Shown in pieces: positions 34,732 to 45,250 of a stretch of DNA of 64,000 nt; within the stretch, counting starts at the first letter, position 1, and the number at the start of each line of letters is the position of its first letter. The position numbers were made by a program, and so were the translations under genes. This stretch comes from Hemileia vastatrix (lineage: Eukaryota > Basidiomycota > Pucciniomycetes > Pucciniales > Zaghouaniaceae), in the NCBI GenBank assembly GCA_030280995.1, contig JASXTE010000005.1, positions 20,788,501 through 20,852,500 on the forward strand. The letters are read 5' to 3'. The notes under the pieces were generated by a model, which saw only the letters and a program-made list of their open reading frames with translations, did not search any database and was not told the origin of the DNA.

Positions 34732-36231
34732 TGTCAGGCTAGGGTCAAGTACAAGGACGTGATCTAGCTTGAATAGTCAGTTATCTAGAAGATGTTAATG
34801 GTCCTATATGAATACTGTAGTTTTAATCCACTAAGTTATCAAATATAATCAAATATAAAGGCCTCAGTAATATAATTCTCACTATTCTTATATATGGCTT
34901 ACAATCTTTGTAGTTGGTAGAAAAATAGATTATTTAATTCAGATACTATTCAAAAGTCTTATAAAAGTACTAATTGATATGTATTGTAATTTATTTGGTT
35001 ATATTGGTTGAATTGTAATGATAAAGAATGTAGAAATACAATCCAAAAACCTCCTCCTTTTATACACACTGAGTTCCCCAATGATTCCCTTGATGTACCA
35101 CCCAATACACAGTTAATCACGCCTCTAAACAACTAATAGACATTCCCATCAACAATCCCAGTGATCCTTGACATAATTAGAAGAGTAACAACCGCCAAAA
35201 TCCTGAAATAACAAGGGAAATCCATCAAAATTAAAGAAAAAGACAAAAAGAGAGTATATGCGTATAAAACAATAATATTAAGGACTAAAGGAGACTTTTT
35301 AAGGTTAATAATAGCTTAATAATAAGGGGGATTTACTATAGAAATAATGGGGCTAATCCTGACATTATACTACGTGAAATTCCCATTCAAAAATAACCAA
35401 AATTGACTGAGAAACCACCCAAAAACTTAAAAAAGAGCGTGAGATGTGGGGTAACTACATGCAGTTCTTGGCAGGCGCTTGCACGGGTAAATCCTTGACT
35501 AAAATTAGGCGAGTTTAAGCGTGGTGATGAAATAAAGTGCCAAGAGTGAGGTTATTAATGAAATTAGTGCATATAAACAGGGTCAATGCATTATTAATTA
35601 AGCTAGGACACTAAATAAGCGCCTGTCGCCTATTTTAGTGTGTTTCCCCACAGTGGGCGTAGAATGTGGGGTAATTATAGTGTGAAAAAGCTAACTTTGC
35701 TAAAAATGAAGCTATTCACACGGGAAAAAAGCAGGCAGTATGTGGCCAGTACACAGAAGCCATTTCTGGCATAAAAAACACCAAATTTGAAAAGTGTTAT
35801 TTTTATGCATTTAAATAGCCAAATCAATAGTTCTAAATGAGCCCAATTGATCTGTCAAAGCGCAATTTTGATATTCTCAATTTTATAGCGCATATAGTCA
35901 ACTTTTAAGTGAAATAAAGCGCATTTCTTGTTTTTTGCATAAAACAATGAATATAACAGCTTTAAGTGTACTTAAAAATTATGCAGCCTTATACTTAAGG
36001 TTCTTAAGATTACCCTAACATATTCCAACTTAATATTAAGTACATAAGACCTATAAAAGGTGGATATATGCGTGTATATAAGGTGTTATAATGGCATTTT
36101 TTGTGTATTATCATAATTTTACTTATGTATACTATTTGTGTACTCTTATTTATTATTCCCATGTATAGTTCATGTGTTTAACATAACTTATAAGTACTTT
36201 TTACTCAGTCCTGGAGATATACAGGCTGACA
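34732..36231 (-). repeat. 5' LTR of the nested chromovirus
   Basis: 1500 bp and, as far as direct reading shows, identical to 26510-28009. Since the LTRs are copied from one template at insertion, lack of differences marks a very recent event. Followed by the AGAAA target duplication at 36232-36236. Confidence 0.96.
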
Positions 36232-37182
36232 AGAAACAAGTTCATAAGGTGAAAATCCGGTCGTCCTTTTGGCAGTGATTCGATCAGCAAATAAAACTAA
36301 AGGTAAATAGTGCCTCCACTTTTCGGCACTTGTCCCACACATTTTAACTAAAGCATCCTTGATAACTTGATGCCCTCTTTCAACCATGCCTTCAGCTTCA
36401 GGATAATATGGGGTTGCTACCCTAACCTTTGATCCAACTTTCAATATGGCCTCTTTAAACTCTGTCTTAAATTCAGGACCTCCATCTACCGTCACCAACT
36501 TCATCACCCCATACCTATATACCCAATTATTTAACAAAAATTCTGCCACATTTTTGGCAGTTAAATTAATAAGAGGAACTGCCTCTACCCAACCAGATAA
36601 ATCATCTCTGGCCACAATTAAATATTTATACCGTCCCTCTTTTATATGAACGGCATCTAAACTAACTCTCCCAAAGAGCGTATATTCACTGGTTGCCCGT
36701 CCAGGTTCTTTTGGCCTTAAATAACTTTGTCTTTGACATTCTTCGCATGACTTAACCCACTGTTTAACAGCCATCTTCATGCCAGGCCACCAAAATTGAT
36801 CAGAAATTCTTCTAAACGTTTCTCCAACGCCTCTATGCCCGAGATCTTCATGCAGTGATTTCAAAACTAATTCTTGCCCCTTCTGTTGAGTTATAACTAC
36901 TTGAAGATTTGGATACCTTCTCCTCATTAAACGTTGACCAGATAGGTAAAACGTGGATGACTTCCTCTTGATAATCACCCATTCATTGTCTTCACAATCT
37001 TCTGGCCTCTCTAAAGTCAACAAATATTTGACTAACAAAAAATAAAAACCAGTCTGACCCCAGACTTCATCTTGAAAATCGATTAATATAACATCAATAG
37101 GGACTTCTCTATCACCAATATCACCTGCACATGAATGAGCCAATAATCGTTGACCCCTAAATAAATCTTTAATCGAGCTATG
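36232..37182 (-). pseudogene. Integrase N-terminal and core part, family B copy 1
   Basis: Encodes the zinc-binding HHCC module (HEDLGHRG, then CEECQ) and the catalytic core with LDAVH, VDGGPEF and AEGMVERGH supplying the D, D and E that catalyse strand transfer. The frame continues RNase H through a linker but is separated from it by a TGA at about 37183. It runs into the chromovirus LTR after the TSD; the continuation is at 26509. Copy 2 has the same protein in one frame across this stop, so the stop is a lesion and not the gene end. Identity with copy 2 is very high. Confidence 0.9.
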
Positions 37183-39990
37183 TCAACGTTTTTCTTCTGA
37201 ACCTTTGGATCCTTTGTAAACCGTATTCAAAAATACCTCTTTCTCTTTATCCACCCTTTTATTTAAATTATCTAATTCTCCAACATATAAACCATTCCTT
37301 AACTTACTACTATCCCACACTACCAATCCATCCTCCTCTACATACACCACATCTTCTTCTACCTCCTTTCTACCAAATTTATCTACACCTTTTCTAACAC
37401 CTTTATTAACATATAAACTATTTTCCAGTTTATCCTCTTGGTGGAGGTCATCATCTCTATAATCTAAACACAATAATCCTGCCAGTTTAACCTCATGGGG
37501 GAGGTATGGAAAGTCTTCAGCTCCTTTAGTGCTGGCTTTGATAATAGGTATATCTTCATCGAACTCTTCTGAGTCTGAATCTTCTTCAGTGGGTGGTCTC
37601 CTTGATAAACCATCTGGCATAGTAAAAGTTTTGCCAGGCTTATGAACTAAATCGAACAAAAAATGTTGAATAAAAGCTACCCATCTCGTCATGGGTGCGT
37701 TTGGTAAACTTGGGGAATTAATCATCTGGATTAACGATTTCGCATCCACTTGCAACTCAAAATGTTGCCCCCACAAAATATGCTGAAGTTTCTTCAGTAT
37801 TTTTGCCACACCACATAATTCCAATTTTGGTTGAGAATATCTTGATTCGACCTCAGTAAATACTACAGATTCATACCTAACTGGCCTGATGTAACCAGCT
37901 TTATCCATCTGAGACAAAACCGCCCCAGCTGCAATCTGACTTGAATCAACTGCTAAATAAATTCTGCCAGCATTTTTTCCATAATCCAACTTGTGCAAGA
38001 CTAAATCCTTCCCTACAACCTTCTTCAACTTCACAAACGCCTTCTCACACTCTTCATCCCACTCCCAGTCTGCATCCTTTCTCTTTAACCGTCTCAATGG
38101 AGCTGCCAATGAAGAAAAGTCCTTGATAAACATTCTAACATATACGCAAACGCCCAAAAACCCTCTAACTTTGGTTGTATTCTTGGGTCTTGGCCAGGAC
38201 TGAATTTTGTTAACTTTCTTCTTGGACATAATCCTACCCTCTCTACATACCACATGGCCTAATATTTCTAAGGCTGGCACACAACATGAAAATTTTGAAC
38301 CTGAAATAGTTAAACCAGCCTCTTCAATTTGAAACAAGATTCTTTCTAAAGTAATTGAAAACTCCCAAATGAATTTGCGTATCCCGGGATTCTCTTCCAA
38401 CGCCTGGTTATCATATTTGGTTGTTGGTCCCTTAATTCCTCCATCATCTATAAAGATTCCAGCATATTGTGGAATTTCGTCTTGAAGGATCCAAGCCATC
38501 TGAGCTTGATAAACTGCAACCAAATTTGTTGCTCCTTGAGGTAATCTTCTTAACTGTAAACGTCCTAGTGGCGTATCAAATGTAGTTAGAGGCCTTGAGT
38601 CTGGATGTAACTCTCTCTCATCATATCCACCCATAATATCTCCCAAACTATAACACACTCTCACTGCAAACGCTTCAACAAACTCCTCAGCACTAGGCGG
38701 TATCCCAGCATCCTTTATTGTAACCCTATTTAATTCCCTAAGATCATGAACAACTCTAAGCTTTCCATTCGGTTTCTTGATACAAAATACCGGACTAGAA
38801 TAACTTGATGTTGATTGCTCATACAGTCCAGTGCATTTCCGTTCTCTGACAACTTCAATATAGGCTTCTTTTAATGCAGCCGGAATAGGAATCGGTTTCT
38901 GCTGCCACGGTTCATGACATACCACAGGAATCTTGTAAGGCTCCCCATAGGAATGCTTCAACACACCCCTCTCCTCTTCTACAAAAGCAATGGCCTTCTC
39001 TCGCTTGACCATCACATCCAACAACAACTTCTTCTCTTCTCCAGAAAACCAACCATCAGGTCCAAAATTAACAACACCCAGTCTCTCAAAAGTGATTCTT
39101 GACGTCTCAGAAACTTCAGGCGGATTCTTTACCAAGGGACTTTCATAAGGATCTCTTGATAACCTTGGTCTTCTCAAAGGTGGATTTAATTCAGCAGGTA
39201 GCAGTTCATTAATAGGTTGAACTTTATTTTCTACCTTCTTATATTTGGCTGCGTCCACATCTAAATAAGCTTGAGGTAAATCATTTACTTTTGTTTCGCC
39301 ATTAAAAATTTCATCAAATGAATCTTCTTCATCGTCAGAATCGGAATAAGAAAAATTAGAAAAATATTTTATTTCATTTTTAAATTTTACCCTTTTCTCC
39401 TTTCCCTCATCTAATTTATAAACAGATTTTCCAACACCTTTGCTTCCCCTATCCAACAGTAAATCACCCGTAAAGAAGGTTTGAAGTTTAACCTCTTGCC
39501 GGAGGACCAGAATTGAATTTTCACAAAAATTATTTTTTTGTGTTTTAATTATACTGAGATTTTTTATTGGATTTTGATAAGATTTTTGCAGTTTAACCTC
39601 TTGCTGGAGGTCTGGAATAACATTTTCGCATAAATTATTTTTTAGTTTTTTTATTATAATAAGATTTTTAATTGGATTTTGATAAGATATTTGCAGTTTA
39701 CCCTCTTGCTGGAGGTCATAAAACATACCTTTCCAATTTTTATCCAACCTAATTTGGCCCATTTTGCCATTTTCACCATTTTTAAATTTAATAGAAAAGC
39801 AGGGTAAATCCAATAAACATATAGAAAAGTCCATAACTTATTTGCACTCCAAGGTAATATTAACAGAAAATAATTGAGAATCCACTTAAATTATTTCCAA
39901 GTGAGCTGACCTATTGCAATCCGGGATCTCATCCTGAGGAGAGATTACAACATTAGAGTGATCAGCCCCAGCTACCCCAAAAAATGAGGG
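37183..39990 (-). pseudogene. Family B copy 1 pol: linker repeats, reverse transcriptase, RNase H
   Basis: Reached from gag by a -1 shift near 39980. The frame has a TAA at about 39835-39837 just before Met 39834, then 883 open codons. Residues counted from that Met: three repeats of LQQEGKLQ/LRQEVKLQ separated by about 35 residues (39-120), each overlying a hairpin-tail motif; an acidic patch (163-175); reverse transcriptase with LGDIMGGYD (motif A, about 398-404) and GIFIDDGG (460-467), an FxDD variant of the usual YxDD; RNase H with AVDSS (628-632), KLELCG and VDAKS; and a tail with two more hairpin motifs (37425, 37482). The final TGA at 37183 replaces CGA of copy 2. Makes DNA from the element RNA. 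Confidence 0.9.
39972..39990 (-). promoter_or_regulatory. Probable -1 ribosomal frameshift site between gag-PR and pol
   Basis: In element sense the gag frame ends CAT TTT TTG GGG TAG. T TTT TTG (39978-39984) fits the X XXY YYZ slippery pattern of retroviral -1 frameshifting, two codons before the stop. The pol frame is open in exactly the -1 register and reads SFFGVAGAD through the site. Copy 2 preserves the bases (56906-56912). A downstream stimulatory structure was not established. Confidence 0.7.
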
Positions 39991-42581
39991 CATCCATCCC
40001 TTTCCAACAAACATAATTCACCAGAAGCTGTCCGTTTTATACGCCGCTTCTTTGTGCAAACACAACACTGGCACAGAGTAGTAATCCCTGGCCGTGTTTC
40101 CCAACCTTCATCTCCAGGAGGCGCTAACCGCATATGTAACCTCCGCATATCTTCACCAGTGATCTCCAAACTAATCCCCATGCCAGCTTGATACCCTATC
40201 CTGGCCTCAAAATCCATTAAAAAAGGACCACCAAGAACAGTTTTGACTGCTCCTCTGGCCACATAAAAGTGAACCTTACCAACAGATCCACCAATGCCTA
40301 ACCTGACATGCTCAGCTGTACCCATCAGCTCTGTTGCATGCCCTCCAATGCCTCTGAGGTTTCCCCCAGTTCCACTTTTAATTGGCAAGCCTATACTCGT
40401 TGCTTGCTCCAATGAAATAAAATTAATTTGAGACCCTGAATCTACCAAGGCCTTTACTTCTTTACCATTAAGAGTTACCACCAGGTAACCCAGGGGAGCG
40501 GAAAAATGCGTATCTACATCTTCCCCAAACTTTTCAGCATTTTCACAAATATATTCCACCTCTCCAGTGGAAACTCGACACCTCGTCAAATGCTTCTTTT
40601 GCTTTTCAGCAAGCACCGGACTAATCGTAAATAACTCCCCCAAAGATAAGGGAATATGCAGTTGATTCACCCTATTCAAAAATTTGTCCATCGCATTAGC
40701 TTGACCAGAAACTACTGGCCGCTCATACTGGACCTTTGATTTAACAACCTTGGCCCTGGGTACCTCTTGAGGTCCAACTGAGCCATCTTCACCCCCCATT
40801 ATAACATCTTCACTTTCTATAACCCTAACTCCATCACCAGCTTCTTGCACTAATCCTGATCCATCGCTAGTCCTTCTTACACCCTCCATTGGGATGGGAC
40901 CGCTAAAACTTGGTCTGGGTAGAGATGCCAACGGTACGTCCTCCTCAGAATCCAAATCATCCTCTGGCATAGGCTCACCATTTAAATCAAACTTGCCATA
41001 ACTAGGGGGCCCCATATCAGCAATCCCCTTCTGCATTTTATATAATTCGTCCTTAGAGTAAGGGTTCAATTTGTTGGAGGCAGTTTGAGAACTAGAATTC
41101 TTGTCCTTAGAGTAAGGGTTCACTTTTTTATTCACCTTGCCAGGATTAGCCCTCAATTGGCTCTGAATGCTACTCTTTGCCTTAGTAGCAGCTGCTCTTC
41201 TAGCAGCATTAACATCGTATTCGCCAGCCATACAGCTACCCTCCACCTGGGCAACCGTTGCCAGCTCTAAACCTCCAAAAGAAGTAGAAAATGTGGCTTT
41301 ACTGACCTCTTTCTCCTTGCCCTTGTCAGCTTTACCACCATTACCATTACCATTTTTGCCACCCTTGGCATTAACATCTTCATCCGTCACCTCTTCAAAT
41401 CTGGCTCTCCTTTCAGCCGTTAAAATTCTTCTGACCAAATCAGAAGGAGACTGTCCATCACTGGGCTTGATGAACAAACCATCAGGAAATTTATAAACTT
41501 TACCATCAAATAAAACTCGCCCAGCATCCATATCCTTATCAAGAGCAAAACAAACTGTTGCTCTGTGCCCCCTCCTATTACAATAGGAGCACACCTTTGG
41601 CTCATCGTAGCCACCTCTATAACTACTACCACCATTCCCACCATTTCTCCCATTTCCTGGGAAGCGGTTACCGTTATTATTGCCATTATAATTTCGACGT
41701 TCATAACCTCTGGACTGATAAGAAGTCGACATCGACAAAGAAGCGATTGGGGCCTTGTTAGCCTTCTGTGTCTCTTGAACAAATATTTTTAACTGTTTAG
41801 TTAAATCGGCCAGGTGATCGACCATCTTATTATCTACATTGCCCTCAACTTTAGCGGCAGGTAATCCCATTTGTGCCTTCTTGGCCTCCTGGGCTTTGAC
41901 CATAATATCGTTGTTTTTGGCCAAAACTTCGCTAACCTTGCTAACATATTGAGTGCAGGACTCTTGATATTTGTCCAATGCTAACAACTTGAGATGGGCC
42001 TGAATGTTGTCCTTGATAACCTCCAGAGCCGGCAGTTTCTGCTCACCATTAGGCAGTTCCTTCATCAAATCTTTTCTTGAAAGATCCTTCAAGACGTCCA
42101 TACGAATATCCCTGCTGCATGCTGTCCAAAACAAATCTTTTTCTTGATTCTCATGCACTAACTCATCCACCAATATAAGATATTCCACCACTTCATCAAA
42201 CTGAACACAGAGCTTTTTGAAGTCAGACATAGAAGAAACTCCACCTTTTGCTTGCCAGTCTCCAACAATTTTATTGAGGTCCATCATAGTAAACCTAACA
42301 CCCCATCTATCAACCATAGCTTTAGAAAGCTTAACCCAATCCTTGTCTTTAAATGCCTGCATAGCAATAACCTCTTTTTCCTCCTCCCTATCAGCAATAA
42401 AAAATCTAACTTGCTTCACCATATCCACATGAGAAGCACCATCAACAGCAGCAGCAGCTTCATACCTGCTAATGAACCATTTAACCTCCTCCCCATCAAA
42501 CTTTGGGCCATCCCAAGAAACAATTCTAACTGAGGGAGTAAGAGGGTTAGAAGATCCAGAAGCAACAGCAGAAGAAGACAT
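39972..42581 (-). CDS. Family B copy 1 Gag-protease
   Basis: 869 codons, no internal stops. Residues 15-200 form a helical Gag region (SVRIVSWDGPKFDGEE, YEAAAAVDGA). A Gly/Asn/Arg-rich box precedes a CCHC zinc knuckle CSYCNRRGHRATVC at about 331-344, which binds RNA. A long linker with PYSKD repeats follows. An aspartic protease domain at about 700-800 has VDSGSQINF (active-site D715 in a DSG triad) and LGGPFLMDF. The C-terminus is Cys/Arg-rich (CQCCVCTKKRR). The start ATG 42579-42581 lies about 160 bp past the primer-binding site and is matched by MSSTSG in copy 2. The stop overlaps a slippery site for entry into pol. Copy 2 lacks the knuckle and protease. Confidence 0.92.
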   Translation of the reverse strand: MSSSAVASGSSNPLTPSVRIVSWDGPKFDGEEVKWFISRYEAAAAVDGASHVDMVKQVRFFIADREEEKEVIAMQAFKDKDWVKLSKAMVDRWGVRFTMMDLNKIVGDWQAKGGVSSMSDFKKLCVQFDEVVEYLILVDELVHENQEKDLFWTACSRDIRMDVLKDLSRKDLMKELPNGEQKLPALEVIKDNIQAHLKLLALDKYQESCTQYVSKVSEVLAKNNDIMVKAQEAKKAQMGLPAAKVEGNVDNKMVDHLADLTKQLKIFVQETQKANKAPIASLSMSTSYQSRGYERRNYNGNNNGNRFPGNGRNGGNGGSSYRGGYDEPKVCSYCNRRGHRATVCFALDKDMDAGRVLFDGKVYKFPDGLFIKPSDGQSPSDLVRRILTAERRARFEEVTDEDVNAKGGKNGNGNGGKADKGKEKEVSKATFSTSFGGLELATVAQVEGSCMAGEYDVNAARRAAATKAKSSIQSQLRANPGKVNKKVNPYSKDKNSSSQTASNKLNPYSKDELYKMQKGIADMGPPSYGKFDLNGEPMPEDDLDSEEDVPLASLPRPSFSGPIPMEGVRRTSDGSGLVQEAGDGVRVIESEDVIMGGEDGSVGPQEVPRAKVVKSKVQYERPVVSGQANAMDKFLNRVNQLHIPLSLGELFTISPVLAEKQKKHLTRCRVSTGEVEYICENAEKFGEDVDTHFSAPLGYLVVTLNGKEVKALVDSGSQINFISLEQATSIGLPIKSGTGGNLRGIGGHATELMGTAEHVRLGIGGSVGKVHFYVARGAVKTVLGGPFLMDFEARIGYQAGMGISLEITGEDMRRLHMRLAPPGDEGWETRPGITTLCQCCVCTKKRRIKRTASGELCLLERDGCPHFLG

Positions 42582-42738
42582 CCCAATAAGTAATGAAAAG
42601 CGTTAACAATTGATAAAATAAAAAGCCTCTTGCAGGCCAATAACAAAAATCCAATTAGAGTTCCAGAAAATAAGCCTCTTGCAGGCTAAGAATGTTCTTG
42701 ATCCAAGTAAGTCTTTAACGAAAGCTAGAGAAATCGAA
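42582..42738 (-). other. Family B copy 1 leader
   Basis: Short leader between primer-binding site and gag start. It contains two spaced copies of AGCCTGCAAGAGGCTTAT-like sequence (element sense), also duplicated in copy 2 (55495-55560), each an inverted pair AGCCT/AGGCT around CTGCAAG. Possible packaging or dimerisation hairpins. Confidence 0.5.
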
Positions 42739-42756
42739 CCCCACGTTGGGCGCCAA
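42739..42756 (-). promoter_or_regulatory. Primer-binding site of family B copy 1
   Basis: Element strand reads TTGGCGCCCAACGTGGGG one base after the LTR end; copy 2 has TTGGCGCCCAACATGGGG. The TGG start pairs with a tRNA CCA end. The tRNA identity is not assigned. Confidence 0.8.
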
Positions 42757-42757
42757 C

Positions 42758-43884
42758 TATGGTAAGGTAAACTCTTACAGTCGCCTTGCTGTAAGCAGAA
42801 TCCGGAGGAGATATGTGGATTTAGTGGAAAACCCCGTCCTTCCTACAAAAAAAATAACAAAATGGGAATTCTAAATCACTAAGCTACCCAGTCTACTTGG
42901 ATCTGATTGATAAAAATAATATTATGAAACTCTAAAATATTTAACGCTTATTGAGATTTAAAGAAAGTGGCTGTTGAGAAAGAAATACTGATAACAACAA
43001 TTAAGGTGTACCAGAGAAAGATCTGAAAATATTGACTTTTATGTTTTTATAATAATTTGAATTTTTATGAGACAGCAATAATCAAGTCCCAGTGATGAAG
43101 ACCTTTTTAAAGATACCCTGTATGAATTGTGATTTAAATTGTTGAGTAGTATTTCTAAAATGTTATATATAAAATAAAAAGTTATAAGGGTATTACAATT
43201 TTATTTAATTTGTTGAGTAATAAAAAATGAGACCGTGGTAGTTAAAGATTAAGCTGTATGATTTATCCCCCCCTCAATTTCGAGTCTGAGAGACTCTTAA
43301 GTATTCCTAGTCACGTGCCTAAGTTTTCCCCTCCAGAGCTCACCCAGAGTCAATCCGGAGCCCGTACGGAGTCCGTACAGAGTCGAAGCGGAGTCCAAAC
43401 GGAGTCTGTCCGGACTTCCCGACTCAATTAGAACCTTTAAAACTATAATAAAACATCTAGAAAAATTACACATGATAGAGCTACTTCCCCTTTACATACC
43501 AAACTAATTTTCGTAGTCTGCGCAGCTCTAATTACCCCGTGAAAATTCATCAAAGTTAAGTAATTTCTGAAAACGTAAATATTTCTATAAATCTTTAAAA
43601 TTCATTTAAAAATATAAGAAAAATAGTAAAAATTCTGGAAAAATTTCCCAAGGTTCTTGAATGACTCGACTTGATACTTATAAACTTTTCAGGCCGTAAA
43701 AATAAGTTTTCTTCATAAAATAAAATTGATTTCGTGTAGGAATTTGCTTTTAACCAAATTTCTTTATATTTAAAACTCAAATAAATTTAATAAAACCCTT
43801 TTATAAAATAATAACTCCAATCTTGCATGCCGTAATAACTCCATTTACGTACTTAGGTGCCATAATAAACTTTAGGCTACCACA
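42758..43884 (-). repeat. 5' LTR of family B copy 1
   Basis: 1127 bp, from TGTGGTAGCC to CCTTACCATA in element sense. It contains an extra roughly 31 bp of imperfect GTACGGAGTC / CGGAGTC repeats near 43360-43410 compared with the 3' LTR. The flanking ACGT at 43885 is the target duplication. Confidence 0.93.
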
Positions 43885-43983
43885 ACGTATGTGTTTTGAA
43901 TCTGATAGAAGAGAACTCAATCTTCTCATGTCTGAAGAAGGGGCGGTGTTGAAGAAAGAAAATTCCAAGGAGAGTAGTGACTG
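43885..43983 (+). pseudogene. C-terminal codons of the split Copia pol
   Basis: After removing family B copy 1 and one 4-bp duplication, the Copia frame continues from ...LFTKQQP into RMCFESDRRELNLLMSEEG and ends KENSKESSD with a TGA at 43981-43983. This length and wording are usual for a Copia pol terminus, and the open junction confirms the insertion point. Confidence 0.8.
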
Positions 43984-44879
43984 ACTAAACTTTGGTATTC
44001 AGAATGCATGCTTAACACATGAGTAGATATGATCAAACTATTGATTTATTGCCTAAGCAGGTTAGTTCTGGTGTATGTTATTATTAAAGGACTATATATT
44101 GTTGGACAATGTTGCTTCTGTTCACATTCAATCTTATACTTGTAAAAACCAAAAATAATCCTTATCAATAAATTGTTTTTCTCTTGTTACTCTATATCTT
44201 TTATTATTTTATCTGAAATTAAACTATCTTGAACTTTTTTTGCTATATCATCACTGGGGACAGATGATTGATATTGTTTTCTCCTTAGCTAACAGTTCAT
44301 AAGGGATTACTTATGTTAAATCTCTGATTAAACAATAAAAGTTTATTGATAGTGTTTTCTCCTTAGCTAAAAGCTCATAAGGGATTACTTACGTTAAATC
44401 TCTGATTAAACAATAAAAGATATCTTAACTATAGATTACTTATATTAAAAAATATTACTCTTTTCTTAAAAGATCTTTACAAATTTCATTCTTCTTTTTT
44501 TCCCAAAAATATTTAACCACACTTACAACATGTGCTTTCACTGTCTTTAAATATTAGATTGGCAGGCGCTTCTTTTAAAATGATTTTTAGAAAGGAGAAA
44601 CAACTCATATTGGATTGTGTCTATAGCTTAGTATTATAGAACCATCTTTTTCTAAACCAGCCATCATCCTAGAATCGTCATCAAGTCAACTTTGCCATTG
44701 GAATATTTCCTCCAGATCATCATCTTCCATTGGGCCTATGTTCCCTTATTAATTATTTTTATCACATTATATTTCACCAGACTATTATTTCATTGGACCA
44801 TCTTCATGCCAATTTATTTATCTTAATCAAATTATTTAACTTAAATCTAACACATTGTTGGTGAAACCAATCTCATCTC
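43984..44879. other. Copia 3' flank and AT-rich spacer
   Basis: Probably begins with the Copia 3' untranslated region and may include its LTR (a TGTTGGACAATGTTG start near 44101), but no partner LTR is available to prove this. The remainder is unrecognised AT-rich DNA apart from the tandem pair at 44268-44423. Confidence 0.35.
44268..44423. repeat. 78-bp tandem duplication
   Basis: Two units start at 44268 and 44346 (TTGATATTG / TTGATAGTG), each with TTTTCTCCTTAGCTAA, CATAAGGGATTACTTA and GATTAAACAATAAAAG. They differ at only a few bases. Non-coding. Confidence 0.85.
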
Positions 44880-45250
44880 TATTTTTCTACAAAGATTTTT
44901 TACTGGAGCTGTTGCTGCTGAGCTGATCCTCCTTGGGTAGGAGGTGAATGGCTTTTCTGCATACCTTTCAGCTCTGCCAGATTTTTATTCAATTTTTGGA
45001 ATTCTTACCTGAAATTTTCTCCACCTTCTCTACCTCTTTGATTATTTAAGACTTGGTTTCCTTCAGTTTCAGGAATTTTTTGGCCAGGTGGAACAGTTGA
45101 CCCTGAAGAGGAGGTGATGTCCTCTTTATTGTTTTTTTTCTTATAAGGGTGTCCTTTTCTTCTATACATAGCTTTTCTGTATGAGTGGGGGTTTTCCTTC
45201 CATGGTGCTGTCCTGCAACACTGTTATTAGCTCTAGACCTGGTATTAAGG
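44880..45250 (-). pseudogene. Decayed chromovirus gag N-terminal relic
   Basis: The minus strand keeps the layout of the start of the nested chromovirus gag: the TCTAGAGCTAATA region corresponds to the LRPRAE codons, followed by VAGQHH and ATGGAAGG (the counterpart of the 149-codon overlapping ORF start). Further on comes the phrase KLNKNLAELKGMQK, followed by a Gln-rich tail. Stops occur in all frames. It is a distant relative of the 9.7-kb element. Confidence 0.5.

Larger units (their letters stand above)
26510..36231 (-). mobile_element. Intact chromovirus (Ty3/Gypsy) nested in family B integrase, TSD AGAAA
   Basis: 9722 bp: two 1500-bp LTRs (26510-28009, 34732-36231) with TGTCAG...CTGACA ends, one uninterrupted 1973-codon polyprotein, and perfect 5-bp target duplications AGAAA at 26505-26509 and 36232-36236. 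The LTRs read identical by eye along their whole length. With one ORF and no lesions, this is a very recent, potentially active insertion. It splits the family B integrase between the sequence encoding YELV and GQKAVL. Chromoviruses carry a C-terminal chromodomain thought to steer integration toward marked chromatin. Confidence 0.97.
21055..43884 (-). mobile_element. Ty3/Gypsy family B, copy 1 (full length, interrupted by chromovirus)
   Basis: LTRs at 21055-22150 (3') and 42758-43884 (5') bound it, with a primer-binding site next to the 5' LTR and a polypurine tract next to the 3' LTR. Flanks ATGT (21051-21054) and ACGT (43885-43888) look like a 4-bp target duplication with one C-to-T change; removing the element restores an open Copia reading frame across the junction. 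Without the nested 9.7-kb chromovirus it measures about 13.1 kb, long for Ty3/Gypsy because of a 3.8-kb region between pol and the 3' LTR that holds antisense genes and a hairpin-motif array. The gene order gag-PR, RT, RNase H, integrase is typical of Metaviridae. Several stops make it defective. Confidence 0.93.

Noticed and set aside
41085..42533. Plus-strand ORFs opposite family B gag
   Set aside because: Antisense shadows of Gag-protease; unlike the antisense genes at 22.3-25.1 kb they show no intron, no paralogue and no conserved motif.
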